Positions 1 to 8,123 of a stretch of 64,000 nucleotides of DNA are shown in pieces. Each line of letters opens with the position of its first letter. Position 1 is the stretch's first letter. The notes beneath the pieces are model-generated. The model saw only the letters and a list, made by a program, of their open reading frames with translations, did no database searches and was not told where the DNA came from. The position numbers and the translations under genes were made by a program. The stretch is taken from NCBI RefSeq assembly GCF_000421185.1, contig NZ_ATWJ01000012.1, positions 124,001 through 188,000 on the forward strand, written 5' to 3'. This DNA is from Ornithinimicrobium pekingense DSM 21552. GTDB lineage: Bacteria > Actinomycetota > Actinomycetes > Actinomycetales > Dermatophilaceae.

Positions 1-706
1 CGACCAGGTCCGCCCACCGCGTCAGGCCCCGCTCGAGCTGTGCGACCTGTTCGGGCCCGGCTCCTTTCTGCGGGGCGTAGACCGCAGCGGCGCCATCCGG
101 GCCGAGCAGGGGGTTGGTCACGTCTGTGGCGGCGACGAAGGTCGCGCGAGCCACGACCTCCTGCAGCAGCTCCAGGTTGACCTCCGCGAGGTCGGCGAGC
201 GCGCCACCACCGGGCGGCAGCCGAGCCCCGCTCGAGTCGAGCAGGCGTGCGCCGAGCGCAGACGCCATCCCTGCTCCGCCGTCCGTGGACGCCACGCCTC
301 CGAGGCCCACGACCACGCGGGTGGCCCCGGCGGCAAGGGCAGCCCTCACCAGCTCCCCCACGCCGACGGAATGGGCCGTCACAGCAGTCTGCGCGGTCGG
401 CGTGAGCAGCTGGAGGCCGCACGCCTGCGCCGCCTCCAGGACCGCCGTACCACGGGTGAGCGCGAATCGGGCACTCACGGGCCTGCCGTCAGGGCCGGGC
501 ACCCGCACGACCCGTTCCCGCCCACCCGAGGCGAGCACCGCGTCGACGGTCCCCTCGCCCCCGTCTGCCAGGGGCACGGTGGTGACCACCGCGTCGGGGA
601 CCACCCGTCGGACGCCGTCCGCGATCGCCGCAGCCGCCTCCGCCCCGGTCAGGGTGCCCTTGAACTTGTCCGGGGCCACCACCACCCGGAGCGGAGGGGT
701 GGGCAT
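1..706 (-). CDS. glxK: Glycerate kinase (type GarK/GlxK), 3' end cut off by window edge
   Basis: It phosphorylates D-glycerate to a phosphoglycerate that enters lower glycolysis. The ATG at 706 opens a frame that runs leftward off the window after about 235 residues; the family is usually 370-380 residues, so roughly the C-terminal third is missing. The N-terminus has the family signature VVAPDKFKGTLTG and then VPLADGGEGTVD, both part of the active-site region. Its ATG overlaps the stop of the TarD-like gene by one base (ATGA context), so it is the last visible gene of the tartrate operon. Glycerate is the expected product of tartrate dehydrogenase acting on meso-tartrate, which explains its place here. 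Family assignment is firm; the exact product (2- or 3-phosphoglycerate) is not visible. Confidence 0.9.
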   Translation of the reverse strand, partial: MPTPPLRVVVAPDKFKGTLTGAEAAAAIADGVRRVVPDAVVTTVPLADGGEGTVDAVLASGGRERVVRVPGPDGRPVSARFALTRGTAVLEAAQACGLQLLTPTAQTAVTAHSVGVGELVRAALAAGATRVVVGLGGVASTDGGAGMASALGARLLDSSGARLPPGGGALADLAEVNLELLQEVVARATFVAATDVTNPLLGPDGAAAVYAPQKGAGPEQVAQLERGLTRWADLV

Positions 707-1872
707 CAGTCGAGCAGGGAGGCGCAGACCGCGGCGAGGTCGGACTTGCCCTCGAAGCCGATGCCGGGCAGCTCGGGCATGGTGACGTGTCCGTCCTGCA
801 CCTGGACGCCGTCGGGGAAGCCGCCGAAGGGCTGGAACAGGTCGGGGTAGGACTCGTTGCCGCCCAGCCCCAGACCCGCGGCGATGTTGAGGGACATCTG
901 GTGGCCGCCGTGGGGGATGAACCTGCTCGGCTCCCAGCCCAGCGGTCGCAGCACCTCCAGGGTGCGCAGGTACTCCACGAGACCGTAGCTGAGCGCGCAG
1001 TCGAACTGCAGGTAGTCGCGCTGGGGGTCCAGCCCGCCGTAGCGGCCGAGGTTGAGGGCGTCCCAGTGGGAGAAGAGGTTCTCCCCCGTGGCCAGCGGAA
1101 CCCTGGTGCGCTGCCCAGCGACCGCGCGGGTGCCCTCGTAGTCGAGCGGGTCGACCGGCTCCTCGTACCAGTGCAGGTCGTAGGACTCCAGGGCCTTCAG
1201 GTAGGCGGTCGCCTCGTCCGCGTCGAAGCGCCCGTTGGCGTCGACCATGAGCCGCTGTCCCGGGCCGAGGACCGCCAGCGCGGACTCGATCCGGCGGCAG
1301 TCCTCGGCGAGGGAGGCGCCACCGATCTTCATCTTCACGTGCGTGTAGCCGCGGTCCAGGTAGCTCTTGAGCTCGTCCTGCAGGGCCTGGTCGCCCTTGC
1401 CGGGGTGGTAGTAACCGCCGGCGGCGTAGACGAAGACCCGCCGGTCAGCCTGCCCGTCGCCGTGCCGCTGGGCGATCACGTCGTAGAGCGGACGCTCCTC
1501 CAGCTTGGCCCGCAGGTCCCACAGGGCCATGTCGAGCACGCCGACCGCGACCGACCTCTCGCCGTGGCCGCCGGGCTTCTCGTTGGCCATCATCGTGGCC
1601 CAGGCAGCGTGCGGGTCGATGAGGCCGGAGTCGTCGAGCAGGCTGTCGGGGTCGGCGTCGGTCAGGCGGGGGACGAACCGCTCACGCATGAGCGAGCCCT
1701 GACCGTAGCGACCGTTGGAGTTGAAGCCGAAACCGACCACCGGCCGGCCGTCGCGGACCTCGTCGGTGATGACCGCGGCCAGGCTCAGCGTCATCTGGGA
1801 GAAGTCGACGACCGCGTTGCGGATCGGGCTGGCGATGGGGAAGGTGCGCTCGCGCACCTCGACGATCCTCAC
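706..1872 (-). CDS. tarD: TarD-like D-tartrate dehydratase, enolase superfamily (mandelate racemase subgroup)
   Basis: Predicted to dehydrate a tartrate isomer to oxaloacetate in the cytoplasm. The 388-residue length is normal. The N-terminal capping domain resembles the characterised Bradyrhizobium D-tartrate dehydratase (SPIRNAVVDFSQMTLSL, GFNSNGRYGQG, MMANEKPGGHGERSVAVG). The barrel carries the catalytic K-x-K (K180-M-K182), metal ligands near D211, E238/E239 and E264, and the catalytic histidine region IPHGGHQ (H321, H324). The start ATG at 1872 overlaps the stop of the upstream dehydrogenase by 4 bp, and its stop overlaps the glycerate kinase start. The tripartite transporter and tartrate dehydrogenases alongside support a tartrate substrate. 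Superfamily membership is certain; substrate stereochemistry is inferred from resemblance. Confidence 0.85.
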   Translation of the reverse strand: MRIVEVRERTFPIASPIRNAVVDFSQMTLSLAAVITDEVRDGRPVVGFGFNSNGRYGQGSLMRERFVPRLTDADPDSLLDDSGLIDPHAAWATMMANEKPGGHGERSVAVGVLDMALWDLRAKLEERPLYDVIAQRHGDGQADRRVFVYAAGGYYHPGKGDQALQDELKSYLDRGYTHVKMKIGGASLAEDCRRIESALAVLGPGQRLMVDANGRFDADEATAYLKALESYDLHWYEEPVDPLDYEGTRAVAGQRTRVPLATGENLFSHWDALNLGRYGGLDPQRDYLQFDCALSYGLVEYLRTLEVLRPLGWEPSRFIPHGGHQMSLNIAAGLGLGGNESYPDLFQPFGGFPDGVQVQDGHVTMPELPGIGFEGKSDLAAVCASLLD

Positions 1873-2999
1873 GGGGTCGGCTCCTCGGGGTCGGGGGTGG
1901 CGGCGGCGCCGGGGTCGACGCGGCCGGTGGTCAGGTGCGCCAGGACGGCGTCGGCCACCTCGGTGGTCGTGGCGGTGCCGCCCAGGTCCGGGGTCTTCAC
2001 CCCGGCGACCAGGGTGGCCTCGACCGCGGCGAGCACCTCGGCGCCCGCCCGCTCGTGGCCCAGGTGGTCGAGCATCATGGAGGCCGCCCAGATCTGGCCC
2101 AGCGGGTTCGCGATGCCCTGGCCCGCGATGTCGGGGGCGGAGCCGTGGACCGGCTCGAACATCGAGGGGAACTCGCCCTCGGGGTTGAGGTTGCCTGACG
2201 GCGCGATGCCGATGCTGCCGATGATCGCCGCGCCCAGGTCGGTGAGGATGTCGCCGAAGAGGTTGGAGGCCACCACGACGTCGAAGCGGCCGGGGTCCAG
2301 GACGAAGAGCGCCGAGAGGGCGTCGATGTGGTAGTCACGCACGTGCACGCCGGGGAAGTCCTTGGCCGTCTCGTGCACCACCTGGTCCCAGAACGGCATC
2401 GTGTGCACGATCCCGTTGGACTTGGTCGCGGAGGCCAGACCGCCGCCGCGCGAGTCCGCCAGCTCCAGGGCGTAGCGGGCGGCGCGCTCCACCCCGCGAC
2501 GGGTGAAGACCGACTCCTGCACCGCGAACTCCTCGGGGGTGCCGCGGTACATCCGGCCGCCGACCTCGGAGTACTCGCCCTCGTTGTTCTCCCGGACGAC
2601 GACGAAGTCGATGTCCTGCCCGTCACGCAGACGCAGTGGCGACTCGATCCCGGGCATGAGCTTGACGGGCCGCAGGTTGATGTACTGCCGGAAGGTCCGT
2701 CGGATCGGGATGAGCAGGCCCCAGAGGGACACGTGGTCCGGCACCCCCGGGTAGCCCACGGCGCCCAGCAGGATCTGGTCGGCCTGCGCCAGCTGGTCCA
2801 GCCCGTCCTCGGGCATCATCCGCCCGGTCCGGGTGTAGTGCTCGCAGCTCCAGTCGTGGTGCTGCCAGGCGAACTGCAGTCCGTGCCGCGAACCCACCTC
2901 CTCCAGGATCCGCAGCGTGGGGTCCATGACCTCCGTGCCGATCCCGTCTCCGGGGATCACCGCGACGGTGACCTTCCGGGACGCGTCCGGTGACTGCAT
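1869..2999 (-). CDS. ttuC: Tartrate dehydrogenase / D-malate dehydrogenase family (paralog A)
   Basis: An NAD-dependent beta-decarboxylating dehydrogenase of the isocitrate/isopropylmalate fold, 376 residues. Family members oxidise tartrate, decarboxylate meso-tartrate to D-glycerate or convert D-malate to pyruvate. Visible motifs: nucleotide-site entry IPGDGIGTEV, the TtuC-type run GRMMPEDGLDQL then GAVGYPGVPDHVSLWG, the substrate arginines in IPIRRTFRQYINLRP, VVRENNEGEYSEVGG, and C-terminal EPVHGSAPDIAGQGIANP. It begins one base after the tctB stop, and its stop overlaps the TarD-like start by 4 bp. A second, more divergent copy lies at the front of the operon. The family is clear; which of the related substrates it prefers is not decidable from sequence. 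Confidence 0.9.
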   Translation of the reverse strand: MQSPDASRKVTVAVIPGDGIGTEVMDPTLRILEEVGSRHGLQFAWQHHDWSCEHYTRTGRMMPEDGLDQLAQADQILLGAVGYPGVPDHVSLWGLLIPIRRTFRQYINLRPVKLMPGIESPLRLRDGQDIDFVVVRENNEGEYSEVGGRMYRGTPEEFAVQESVFTRRGVERAARYALELADSRGGGLASATKSNGIVHTMPFWDQVVHETAKDFPGVHVRDYHIDALSALFVLDPGRFDVVVASNLFGDILTDLGAAIIGSIGIAPSGNLNPEGEFPSMFEPVHGSAPDIAGQGIANPLGQIWAASMMLDHLGHERAGAEVLAAVEATLVAGVKTPDLGGTATTTEVADAVLAHLTTGRVDPGAAATPDPEEPTP

Positions 3000-3440
3000 C
3001 TACATACCTCCGAGCTGGGGAAGACGGACATAGAGCACCTGGGTGAAGGCCAGGTAGATCGCCAGCACGACACCGGCGTTGACCACCAGGTCCAGCGCCA
3101 CGCGCCGCACGGTGAGCGGCTCGGTGCGCATGGTGATCGCGATCAGGGCCGAGAAGACGATGCTGGAGAGCACGAAACCCAACCACGGCAGGGCGATGAT
3201 CCACGCCGCGAGGAGCGCCACCGCGCGGCCGAGGTCGACCCAGCGCAGCGCCTCCTCCTCGTGCTCCTCGTGGCGGTCTCGGGTCCGCCATCCCTCCACC
3301 ATGAGCCACAGGCTGAGTGCGCCCAGCACGACCATCGTCGCGTCGGGGAGCAGGTTGGTGTGGGGGAAGCGGTAGTCGCGCTGCACCCAGAAGCTGATGA
3401 CGAGGGCCACCAGGAGCCCACCCGTGAGCAGGTTCCTCAT
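3000..3440 (-). CDS. tctB: TctB, small membrane subunit of a tripartite tricarboxylate-type transporter
   Basis: About 146 residues with four predicted membrane helices: residues ~4-20, ~35-52, a pair near 78-112, and a final segment before LPQLGGM. This is the layout of TctB, the poorly conserved small subunit that pairs with TctA. I place the start at the ATG at 3440 (MRNLLTGGLL); the open frame extends further upstream but that part lies inside tctA and is not hydrophobic. The start overlaps the tctA stop by 4 bp and the stop abuts the tartrate dehydrogenase start. Cargo is inferred from neighbours to be tartrate or a similar dicarboxylate. Confidence 0.85.
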   Translation of the reverse strand: MRNLLTGGLLVALVISFWVQRDYRFPHTNLLPDATMVVLGALSLWLMVEGWRTRDRHEEHEEEALRWVDLGRAVALLAAWIIALPWLGFVLSSIVFSALIAITMRTEPLTVRRVALDLVVNAGVVLAIYLAFTQVLYVRLPQLGGM

Positions 3441-4972
3441 GCGCGGTCCTTCTCTGCCTCGGTGAGCATGTCGTCGACCTCGCCCTTCTTGCGGTTCTGC
3501 CACAGGGGCCAGAGGAAGCCGGCGACCGTCATGAGGATGAGCGCGATGCTCAACGGACGGGTGAAGAAGGAGGTCCAGGGCATGGCGAGCTCGGTCGAGG
3601 TGAGCAGACCCTGCACGAGTCCTCGCTCGGCGATGGGCCCGAGCACCAGTCCGAGCACGATCGGCGCCACGCCTACACCGACCCGCCCGAGGAAGTAGGC
3701 CAGGACGCCGAGGACGAGCATGATCACGACGTCGACGACCGAGCTACGGATGGCGTAGGCGCCCACGATGGACATCACCGCGATGGCGGGAGCGAGGTAG
3801 CGGGCCGGCAGCGCGACCACACCCCGCTGCAGCGCCCGCCCGCCGATGAGCCCGACGGGCGCCATCATCAGCGCCGAGAGCGCCAGGGCGAAGGCGAAGG
3901 TGTAGACCAGGTCGCCGGACTGGGTGAACAGGTCCGCACCGGGGCGCAGACCCTGCAGGAGCAGGACGCCCAGCACGATGGCGTCCGGTGGGGTGCCGGG
4001 CACGCCGAGGGTCAGGGTGGGGATGAACCCGCCGCCGACCGTGGCGTTGTTGGCCGACTCCGCGGCCACGACACCCTCCGCGCTGCCCTTGCCGTAGAGG
4101 TGGCGCTCCTTGGAGGTGCGCTTGGCCTCGTTGTAGGCGACCAGGTTGGCCACGCTGCCGCCCGCCCCGGGCAGGATGCCGATGAGCGAGCCGATGACTG
4201 AGGACCGCACCAGGTTGACCGGGCGCCTGAACAGGTCGACCACCATGTGCCACCAGGTACGGCCCTCCGGGGTGCTGTCCTTCTGGACGTCGTACTCCCG
4301 CGACCGTCTCCCCACGAGCTTGATGACCTCGGGGACGGTGAACAGCCCGATGAGGGCCGGCACCAGCGGGACGCCGCCCTGCAGCGTGGGCTCGCCGAAG
4401 GTGAACCGCACGTCGCCGCCGACGGGAGCGATCCCGACGGTGCCGAGCAGGATGCCGAGCGCACCGCCGATCAGGCCCTTCAGGATCGATCCGGTGCTCA
4501 TCCCGACGATGATCGTCAGCCCGAAGATCGCCACCCAGAAGTACTCCTGCGGGCCGAACCTCAGCGAGAACGTCGCCAGCGGAGGGGCGAGGAAGAGCAG
4601 GAAGAGGACACCCACGAGGCCGCCGACCACCGAGCCGACCGTGGCGGCGACGATCGCCTCCTCGCTGCGGCCCTGCTTGGTCAGCCGATAACCCTCGAAC
4701 GCCGTCGCGATCGAGCTGGGCGTGCCCGGAGCGTTCACGAGGATCGCCGTGAACGACCCTCCGTAGATCGCCCCCATGTAGAAGGCACCCAGCAGGACCA
4801 GGCCGGGGCCGGGGTCCATCGCGAAGGTGAAGGGCACCAGCAGCGCCAGGCCCATGGTGGCGCTCAGCCCGGGCATGGCACCGATGGCCATGCCCGAGAC
4901 CGTGCCCACGAGCACCAGCAGGAGGGTCATCGGGCTGATCAGCCCGACCAGGCCCGCGAGGGCGTCGTTCAT
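3437..4972 (-). CDS. tctA: TctA, large permease subunit of a tripartite tricarboxylate-type transporter
   Basis: 511 residues, very hydrophobic, about eleven to twelve membrane helices, typical length for TctA. Family motifs include GAMPGLSATMGLALLVPFTF near the N-terminus, the mid-protein GSLIGILPGAGGSVANLVAY and GFIPTLTLGVPGTPPDAIVLG, which line the two halves of the transport path. It works with a secreted binding protein (TctC) and TctB as a cation-coupled importer. Start and stop overlap tctC and tctB by 4 bp each, so the three subunits are translationally coupled. Neighbouring tartrate enzymes point to tartrate as cargo. Confidence 0.93.
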   Translation of the reverse strand: MNDALAGLVGLISPMTLLLVLVGTVSGMAIGAMPGLSATMGLALLVPFTFAMDPGPGLVLLGAFYMGAIYGGSFTAILVNAPGTPSSIATAFEGYRLTKQGRSEEAIVAATVGSVVGGLVGVLFLLFLAPPLATFSLRFGPQEYFWVAIFGLTIIVGMSTGSILKGLIGGALGILLGTVGIAPVGGDVRFTFGEPTLQGGVPLVPALIGLFTVPEVIKLVGRRSREYDVQKDSTPEGRTWWHMVVDLFRRPVNLVRSSVIGSLIGILPGAGGSVANLVAYNEAKRTSKERHLYGKGSAEGVVAAESANNATVGGGFIPTLTLGVPGTPPDAIVLGVLLLQGLRPGADLFTQSGDLVYTFAFALALSALMMAPVGLIGGRALQRGVVALPARYLAPAIAVMSIVGAYAIRSSVVDVVIMLVLGVLAYFLGRVGVGVAPIVLGLVLGPIAERGLVQGLLTSTELAMPWTSFFTRPLSIALILMTVAGFLWPLWQNRKKGEVDDMLTEAEKDRA

Positions 4973-5943
4973 CGGTCGAGCATCCCCAGCTTGCTCAGCA
5001 GCTCCTCGTACTGGTCGGTGCGGCTCTCGATGAGCTCCACCGACTCCTCGGGCCCGTAGTTCTCGAGGTTGAAGGCCTGGTCACGGAAGTCCTGGACCAG
5101 CTCCTCGTCCTCGTTGACCGCGGCGAAGACGTCTGCGAGCTTGTTCACGATCTCCTCCGGGGTGTCCTCCTGGACGCAGACGCCGCGGTAGGCGCCGTCG
5201 ACCACGTCGTAGCCCGCGTCCTTGAAGGTGGGGACGTCCAGCCCCTCCATCGGCTCCTCGGTGGCGATCGCCAGCGCCTTGACCTGGTCGCCGAGCTGCT
5301 CGATCTGGGGGGTGTAGCTCATCAGCGCGTCGACGTGCCCGCCCAGCAGGGCCGGCACGGCCGAGCCGGTGCCGTCGAAGGGGGTGTAGGACACCTCGAT
5401 GCCGGCCACGTCGGCGAACTGCAGCGTGCCGATGTGGTTGGCGCTGAAGTCGCCGCTGCCGCCCACGGACATCGCACCGGGGTTCTCCTTGGCCGCGGTC
5501 ACGAAGTCCTCGACGGTCTCCATCTCGCTGTCGGCCGGCACGAGCAGCGCGTTGGGCGTGCTCTGGAAGAAGTAGACCGGCTTGATCTCCTCGGTCTCGT
5601 AGCCCGCGTCGTCGCGCAGCATCGGCTGCAGGATGATGTGCGGGATGTTGCAGCCCATCACGGTGTAGCCGTCGGGGCGCGAGCGGGTCAGCTCGGACCA
5701 CCCGAGCGCGCCGCCGGCGCCGGGCTGGTAGGAGATCGTGACGCCCTGGCCGAGCTCCTCCTCCAGCGGCGCCTGCTGCAGGCGCGCGGTGATGTCGGAC
5801 TCGCCACCCGGGTCGAAGGGCAGCACGTAGTCGATGCGCTTGGTCGGGTAGTCGGCGGCGGCGTCTCCACCGTCGCCGCAGGCGGACAGGCCGAGCGCGA
5901 GGGCGGGCACGAGGGCGATGGCGAGGCTGCGGGGGCGAATCAT
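4969..5943 (-). CDS. tctC: TctC/BUG-family substrate-binding lipoprotein
   Basis: 324 residues. The N-terminus is a lipoprotein signal with lipobox LSAC (cysteine near residue 22) followed by a small acidic linker, so in this Gram-positive cell the binding protein would be tethered outside the membrane. The mature part shows the Bug/TctC layout: YPTKRIDYVLPFDPGGESD, the ligand loop PGAGGALGWSEL, VMGCNIPH, and GGSGDFSANHIGTLQF. A strong ribosome site (GGAGGAG) lies about 7 bases before the ATG at 5943. It follows paralog B after a 100-bp gap and overlaps tctA by 4 bp. It should capture the organic acid for TctAB. Confidence 0.9.
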   Translation of the reverse strand: MIRPRSLAIALVPALALGLSACGDGGDAAADYPTKRIDYVLPFDPGGESDITARLQQAPLEEELGQGVTISYQPGAGGALGWSELTRSRPDGYTVMGCNIPHIILQPMLRDDAGYETEEIKPVYFFQSTPNALLVPADSEMETVEDFVTAAKENPGAMSVGGSGDFSANHIGTLQFADVAGIEVSYTPFDGTGSAVPALLGGHVDALMSYTPQIEQLGDQVKALAIATEEPMEGLDVPTFKDAGYDVVDGAYRGVCVQEDTPEEIVNKLADVFAAVNEDEELVQDFRDQAFNLENYGPEESVELIESRTDQYEELLSKLGMLDR

Positions 5944-6043
5944 CGTTGACTCCTCCAGGGTGGCGTGGGTGCTGCAGGGGTAGGGGGTGGTGCTGGTGAG
6001 CGGTTCTGCGGACGGCTGCCCGGTGGGCGGCGCGCCGGGACGG

Positions 6044-7111
6044 TCAGAGCCCGGCGACGATGGCTTCGACGACCTCCTCCGTGGTGGCGGCGCCTCCGAC
6101 GTCGCGGGTGCGGACGCCCGCGCCGGTGGCCTTGTCGACGGCCTCGCGCAGGCGGGTGGCCTCCTCAGGATGGCCGAGGTGGTCGAGCATGAGCGCCGCG
6201 GACAGCACGGCCCCGATCGGGTTGGCGATCCCCTGGCCGGCGATGTCGGGCGCCGAGCCGTGCACCGGCTCGAACATCGAGGGGGTGCGGCGCTCGGGGT
6301 TGAGGTTCGCGCTGCTGGCCAGCCCGAGGCTGCCGGCCATGGCGCTGCCCAGGTCGGAGAGGATGTCGGCGTGCAGGTTGGTCGCGACGACCACCGACAG
6401 GTCTTCCGGGCGCAGCACGAACTTGGCCGCCATGGCGTCGACCAGCACCTTCTCGGTCTCCACGTCGGGGTAGTCCTGGGCGACCCGGGCGAAGACGTCG
6501 TCCCACAGGACCATGCCGTACTGCTGGGCGTTGCTCTTGGTGACGCACGAGACCTTCTTGCGGTCCCGGGTGCGGGCCAGGTCGAAGGCGAAGCGCATGA
6601 TGCGCTCGGTGCCGGCCTCGGTGAAGACCGCGCTCTGCACGGCGACCTCGCCGGAGCCCTCGCGCCCGCCGAAGTTGCGACCGCCGAAGCCGGAGTACTC
6701 CCCCTCGCTGTTCTCGCGGACGACGACCCAGTCCAGCTCGCGCTCGTGCGCGTCGACGATCGGCGAGGGCACGCCCGGGTGGAAGGTCACCGGACGCACG
6801 TTGGCCCACTGGTCGAAGCCCTGGCAGATCGCCAGCCGCAGGCCCCACAGCGTGACGTGGTCGGGGACGCCGGGCCACCCCACGGCACCGAAGTAGATGG
6901 CGTCCATGCCGCGCAGCTGCTCCAGGCCGTCCTCGGGCATCATCCGCCCGTGCTGCTCGTAGTAGCCCGTGCCCCAGTCGAAGTCGTGCCACTCCAGGGC
7001 GAAGGTCGGGTGGCGCTCCTGGAGTGCGGCGAGCACGCGCTTGCCCGCGTCGACGACCTCGGTGCCGACCCCGTCCGCCGGGATGGCGGCGATCTTGTAG
7101 GTGCTGGTCAT
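6044..7111 (-). CDS. Tartrate dehydrogenase / D-malate dehydrogenase family (paralog B)
   Basis: 355 residues, second member of the tartrate dehydrogenase family in the operon and its first enzyme. It shares GRMMPEDGLEQLRGMDAI, GAVGWPGVPDHVTLWG and EPVHGSAPDIAGQGIANP with paralog A. The usual substrate-binding segment (PIRR in paralog A) reads LRLAICQGFDQWANVRP, so one or two substrate-contacting arginines are replaced and the preferred acid may differ. I start at the ATG at 7111 (MTSTYKIAAIPADG); the longer frame upstream would read through the promoter. A -10 TAGCGT lies 8 bases before this ATG, so the transcript has little or no leader. The glycine loop reads IPADGVG rather than IPGDGIG. 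Confidence 0.88.
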   Translation of the reverse strand: MTSTYKIAAIPADGVGTEVVDAGKRVLAALQERHPTFALEWHDFDWGTGYYEQHGRMMPEDGLEQLRGMDAIYFGAVGWPGVPDHVTLWGLRLAICQGFDQWANVRPVTFHPGVPSPIVDAHERELDWVVVRENSEGEYSGFGGRNFGGREGSGEVAVQSAVFTEAGTERIMRFAFDLARTRDRKKVSCVTKSNAQQYGMVLWDDVFARVAQDYPDVETEKVLVDAMAAKFVLRPEDLSVVVATNLHADILSDLGSAMAGSLGLASSANLNPERRTPSMFEPVHGSAPDIAGQGIANPIGAVLSAALMLDHLGHPEEATRLREAVDKATGAGVRTRDVGGAATTEEVVEAIVAGL

Positions 7112-7150
7112 GGGTGGCGACGCTAGGCGCGCCGCTCGGCGCCTGTCCAA
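7112..7150 (-). promoter_or_regulatory. Promoter of the tartrate operon (LysR target candidate)
   Basis: Reading leftward, TTGGAC (7145-7150) and TAGCGT (7120-7125) are separated by 19 bases, with the ATG of the first operon gene 8 bases further on. The AT-richer stretch just upstream, at the end of the lysR gene (around TTCATAACTCGTC), is where a LysR-type T-N11-A site would be expected. The assignment rests on consensus likeness only. Confidence 0.5.
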
Positions 7151-7156
7151 GACGAG

Positions 7157-8071
7157 TTATGAATGCCGGTCATCCAGAACGCTTATGTCCGCAGGCAGGT
7201 CCTCCGCGCGGGCGATCTCGAGGAAGGCCGCCGCGGCCGGTGTCAGCGTCCCGGGCCGGTGGATCACGTCGACCTGCAGGTGCATCGTGTCCGCGAGCCG
7301 GAGCACGGCGGCACCGCTGCGGCGTGCCAGCGGCGCCCAGGCCGAGGACAGGACCGCCACGCCGACACCCGCCAGCACCAGGGGCAGGATCGCCGAGCGG
7401 TGCTCGGCCTCCACCACGACCGTCATCGTCGACGCGCTCATCAGCCGGTCGGCCATCTGCCGCATCACGCTGCCGGGCGGGGAGACGACGAGACGCCGAC
7501 CGTCGAGCTCGGCCGGACGCAGTGCGTGGTCGTCGGGGAGCCCGGCGTCCGGGTGGGCGATGAGGACCATCTCCTGCCTGCCGAGGGTGTGCACCTCGAT
7601 GCTCGAGGGGTAGGGCGCGGCGAGGGCGCCGACGAGTCCCAGCTCACACGTCCCGCTGCGGACCAGCGCGATGGCGTCGTCGCGGACGAAGGAGGCGTGC
7701 CCGTGGACGGACAACCCGGGATGCCGTCGGGTCAACCGCCGCATCAGCGTGGTGAACGGCTCGACACCCTGCGACGGCATCAGGGCCAGGTCGATCCGGC
7801 CCGTCAGCTCCTCCCCCACCGACCGGGTGGCCACCCGGGCCACGTCCAGGTCACGCAGTACCTGACGGGCCAGCGGCACGAGCACCTCACCGGCGTCGGT
7901 GAGCACGACCCCGCTGGGAACCCTGTGAAATAGCGGCACCCCCAGGTCGCGCTCGAGCGACGCGACCGACTGCGACAGCGCGGGCTGGCTGACGTGCAGC
8001 TGGGCGGCCGCGCGACCGAAGCCGCCATGGGTCACCACCCCGAGAAAGTAGGTCAGCTGCCGTGTGTCCAT
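7157..8071 (-). CDS. LysR-family transcriptional regulator of the tartrate operon
   Basis: 304 residues with the classic N-terminal winged helix-turn-helix (MDTRQLTYFLGVV, GGFGRAAAQLHVSQPALSQS, LERDLGVPLFHR) and a C-terminal co-inducer domain of the periplasmic-binding fold (from about residue 90). LysR proteins are usually transcribed away from their targets; this one points the same way as the operon and lies 45 bp upstream of it, so it may also be read through into it. The likely effector is tartrate or a breakdown product, inferred from position only. A TAGGCT -10-like hexamer lies upstream at 8117-8122. Confidence 0.92.
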   Translation of the reverse strand: MDTRQLTYFLGVVTHGGFGRAAAQLHVSQPALSQSVASLERDLGVPLFHRVPSGVVLTDAGEVLVPLARQVLRDLDVARVATRSVGEELTGRIDLALMPSQGVEPFTTLMRRLTRRHPGLSVHGHASFVRDDAIALVRSGTCELGLVGALAAPYPSSIEVHTLGRQEMVLIAHPDAGLPDDHALRPAELDGRRLVVSPPGSVMRQMADRLMSASTMTVVVEAEHRSAILPLVLAGVGVAVLSSAWAPLARRSGAAVLRLADTMHLQVDVIHRPGTLTPAAAAFLEIARAEDLPADISVLDDRHS

Positions 8072-8087
8072 CCCTCGTCCCGTCCGA

Positions 8088-8108
8088 CCGTCGCGGTCCT
8101 CGCGACGG
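8088..8108 (-). terminator. Hairpin between glxR and lysR
   Basis: A perfect 8-bp inverted repeat (CCGTCGCG / CGCGACGG) with a 5-base loop, just after the glxR stop and before lysR. There is no T-run, as is common in high-GC actinobacteria, so a terminating role is only probable. Confidence 0.4.
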
Positions 8109-8123
8109 GCCGGCCCAGCCTAG

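Noticed and set aside
787-2334. 515-residue plus-strand reading frame
   Set aside because: Antisense shadow of the TarD-like and dehydrogenase genes: low-complexity Val/Gly/Arg composition, no homology, and the minus-strand frames carry clear enzyme motifs.
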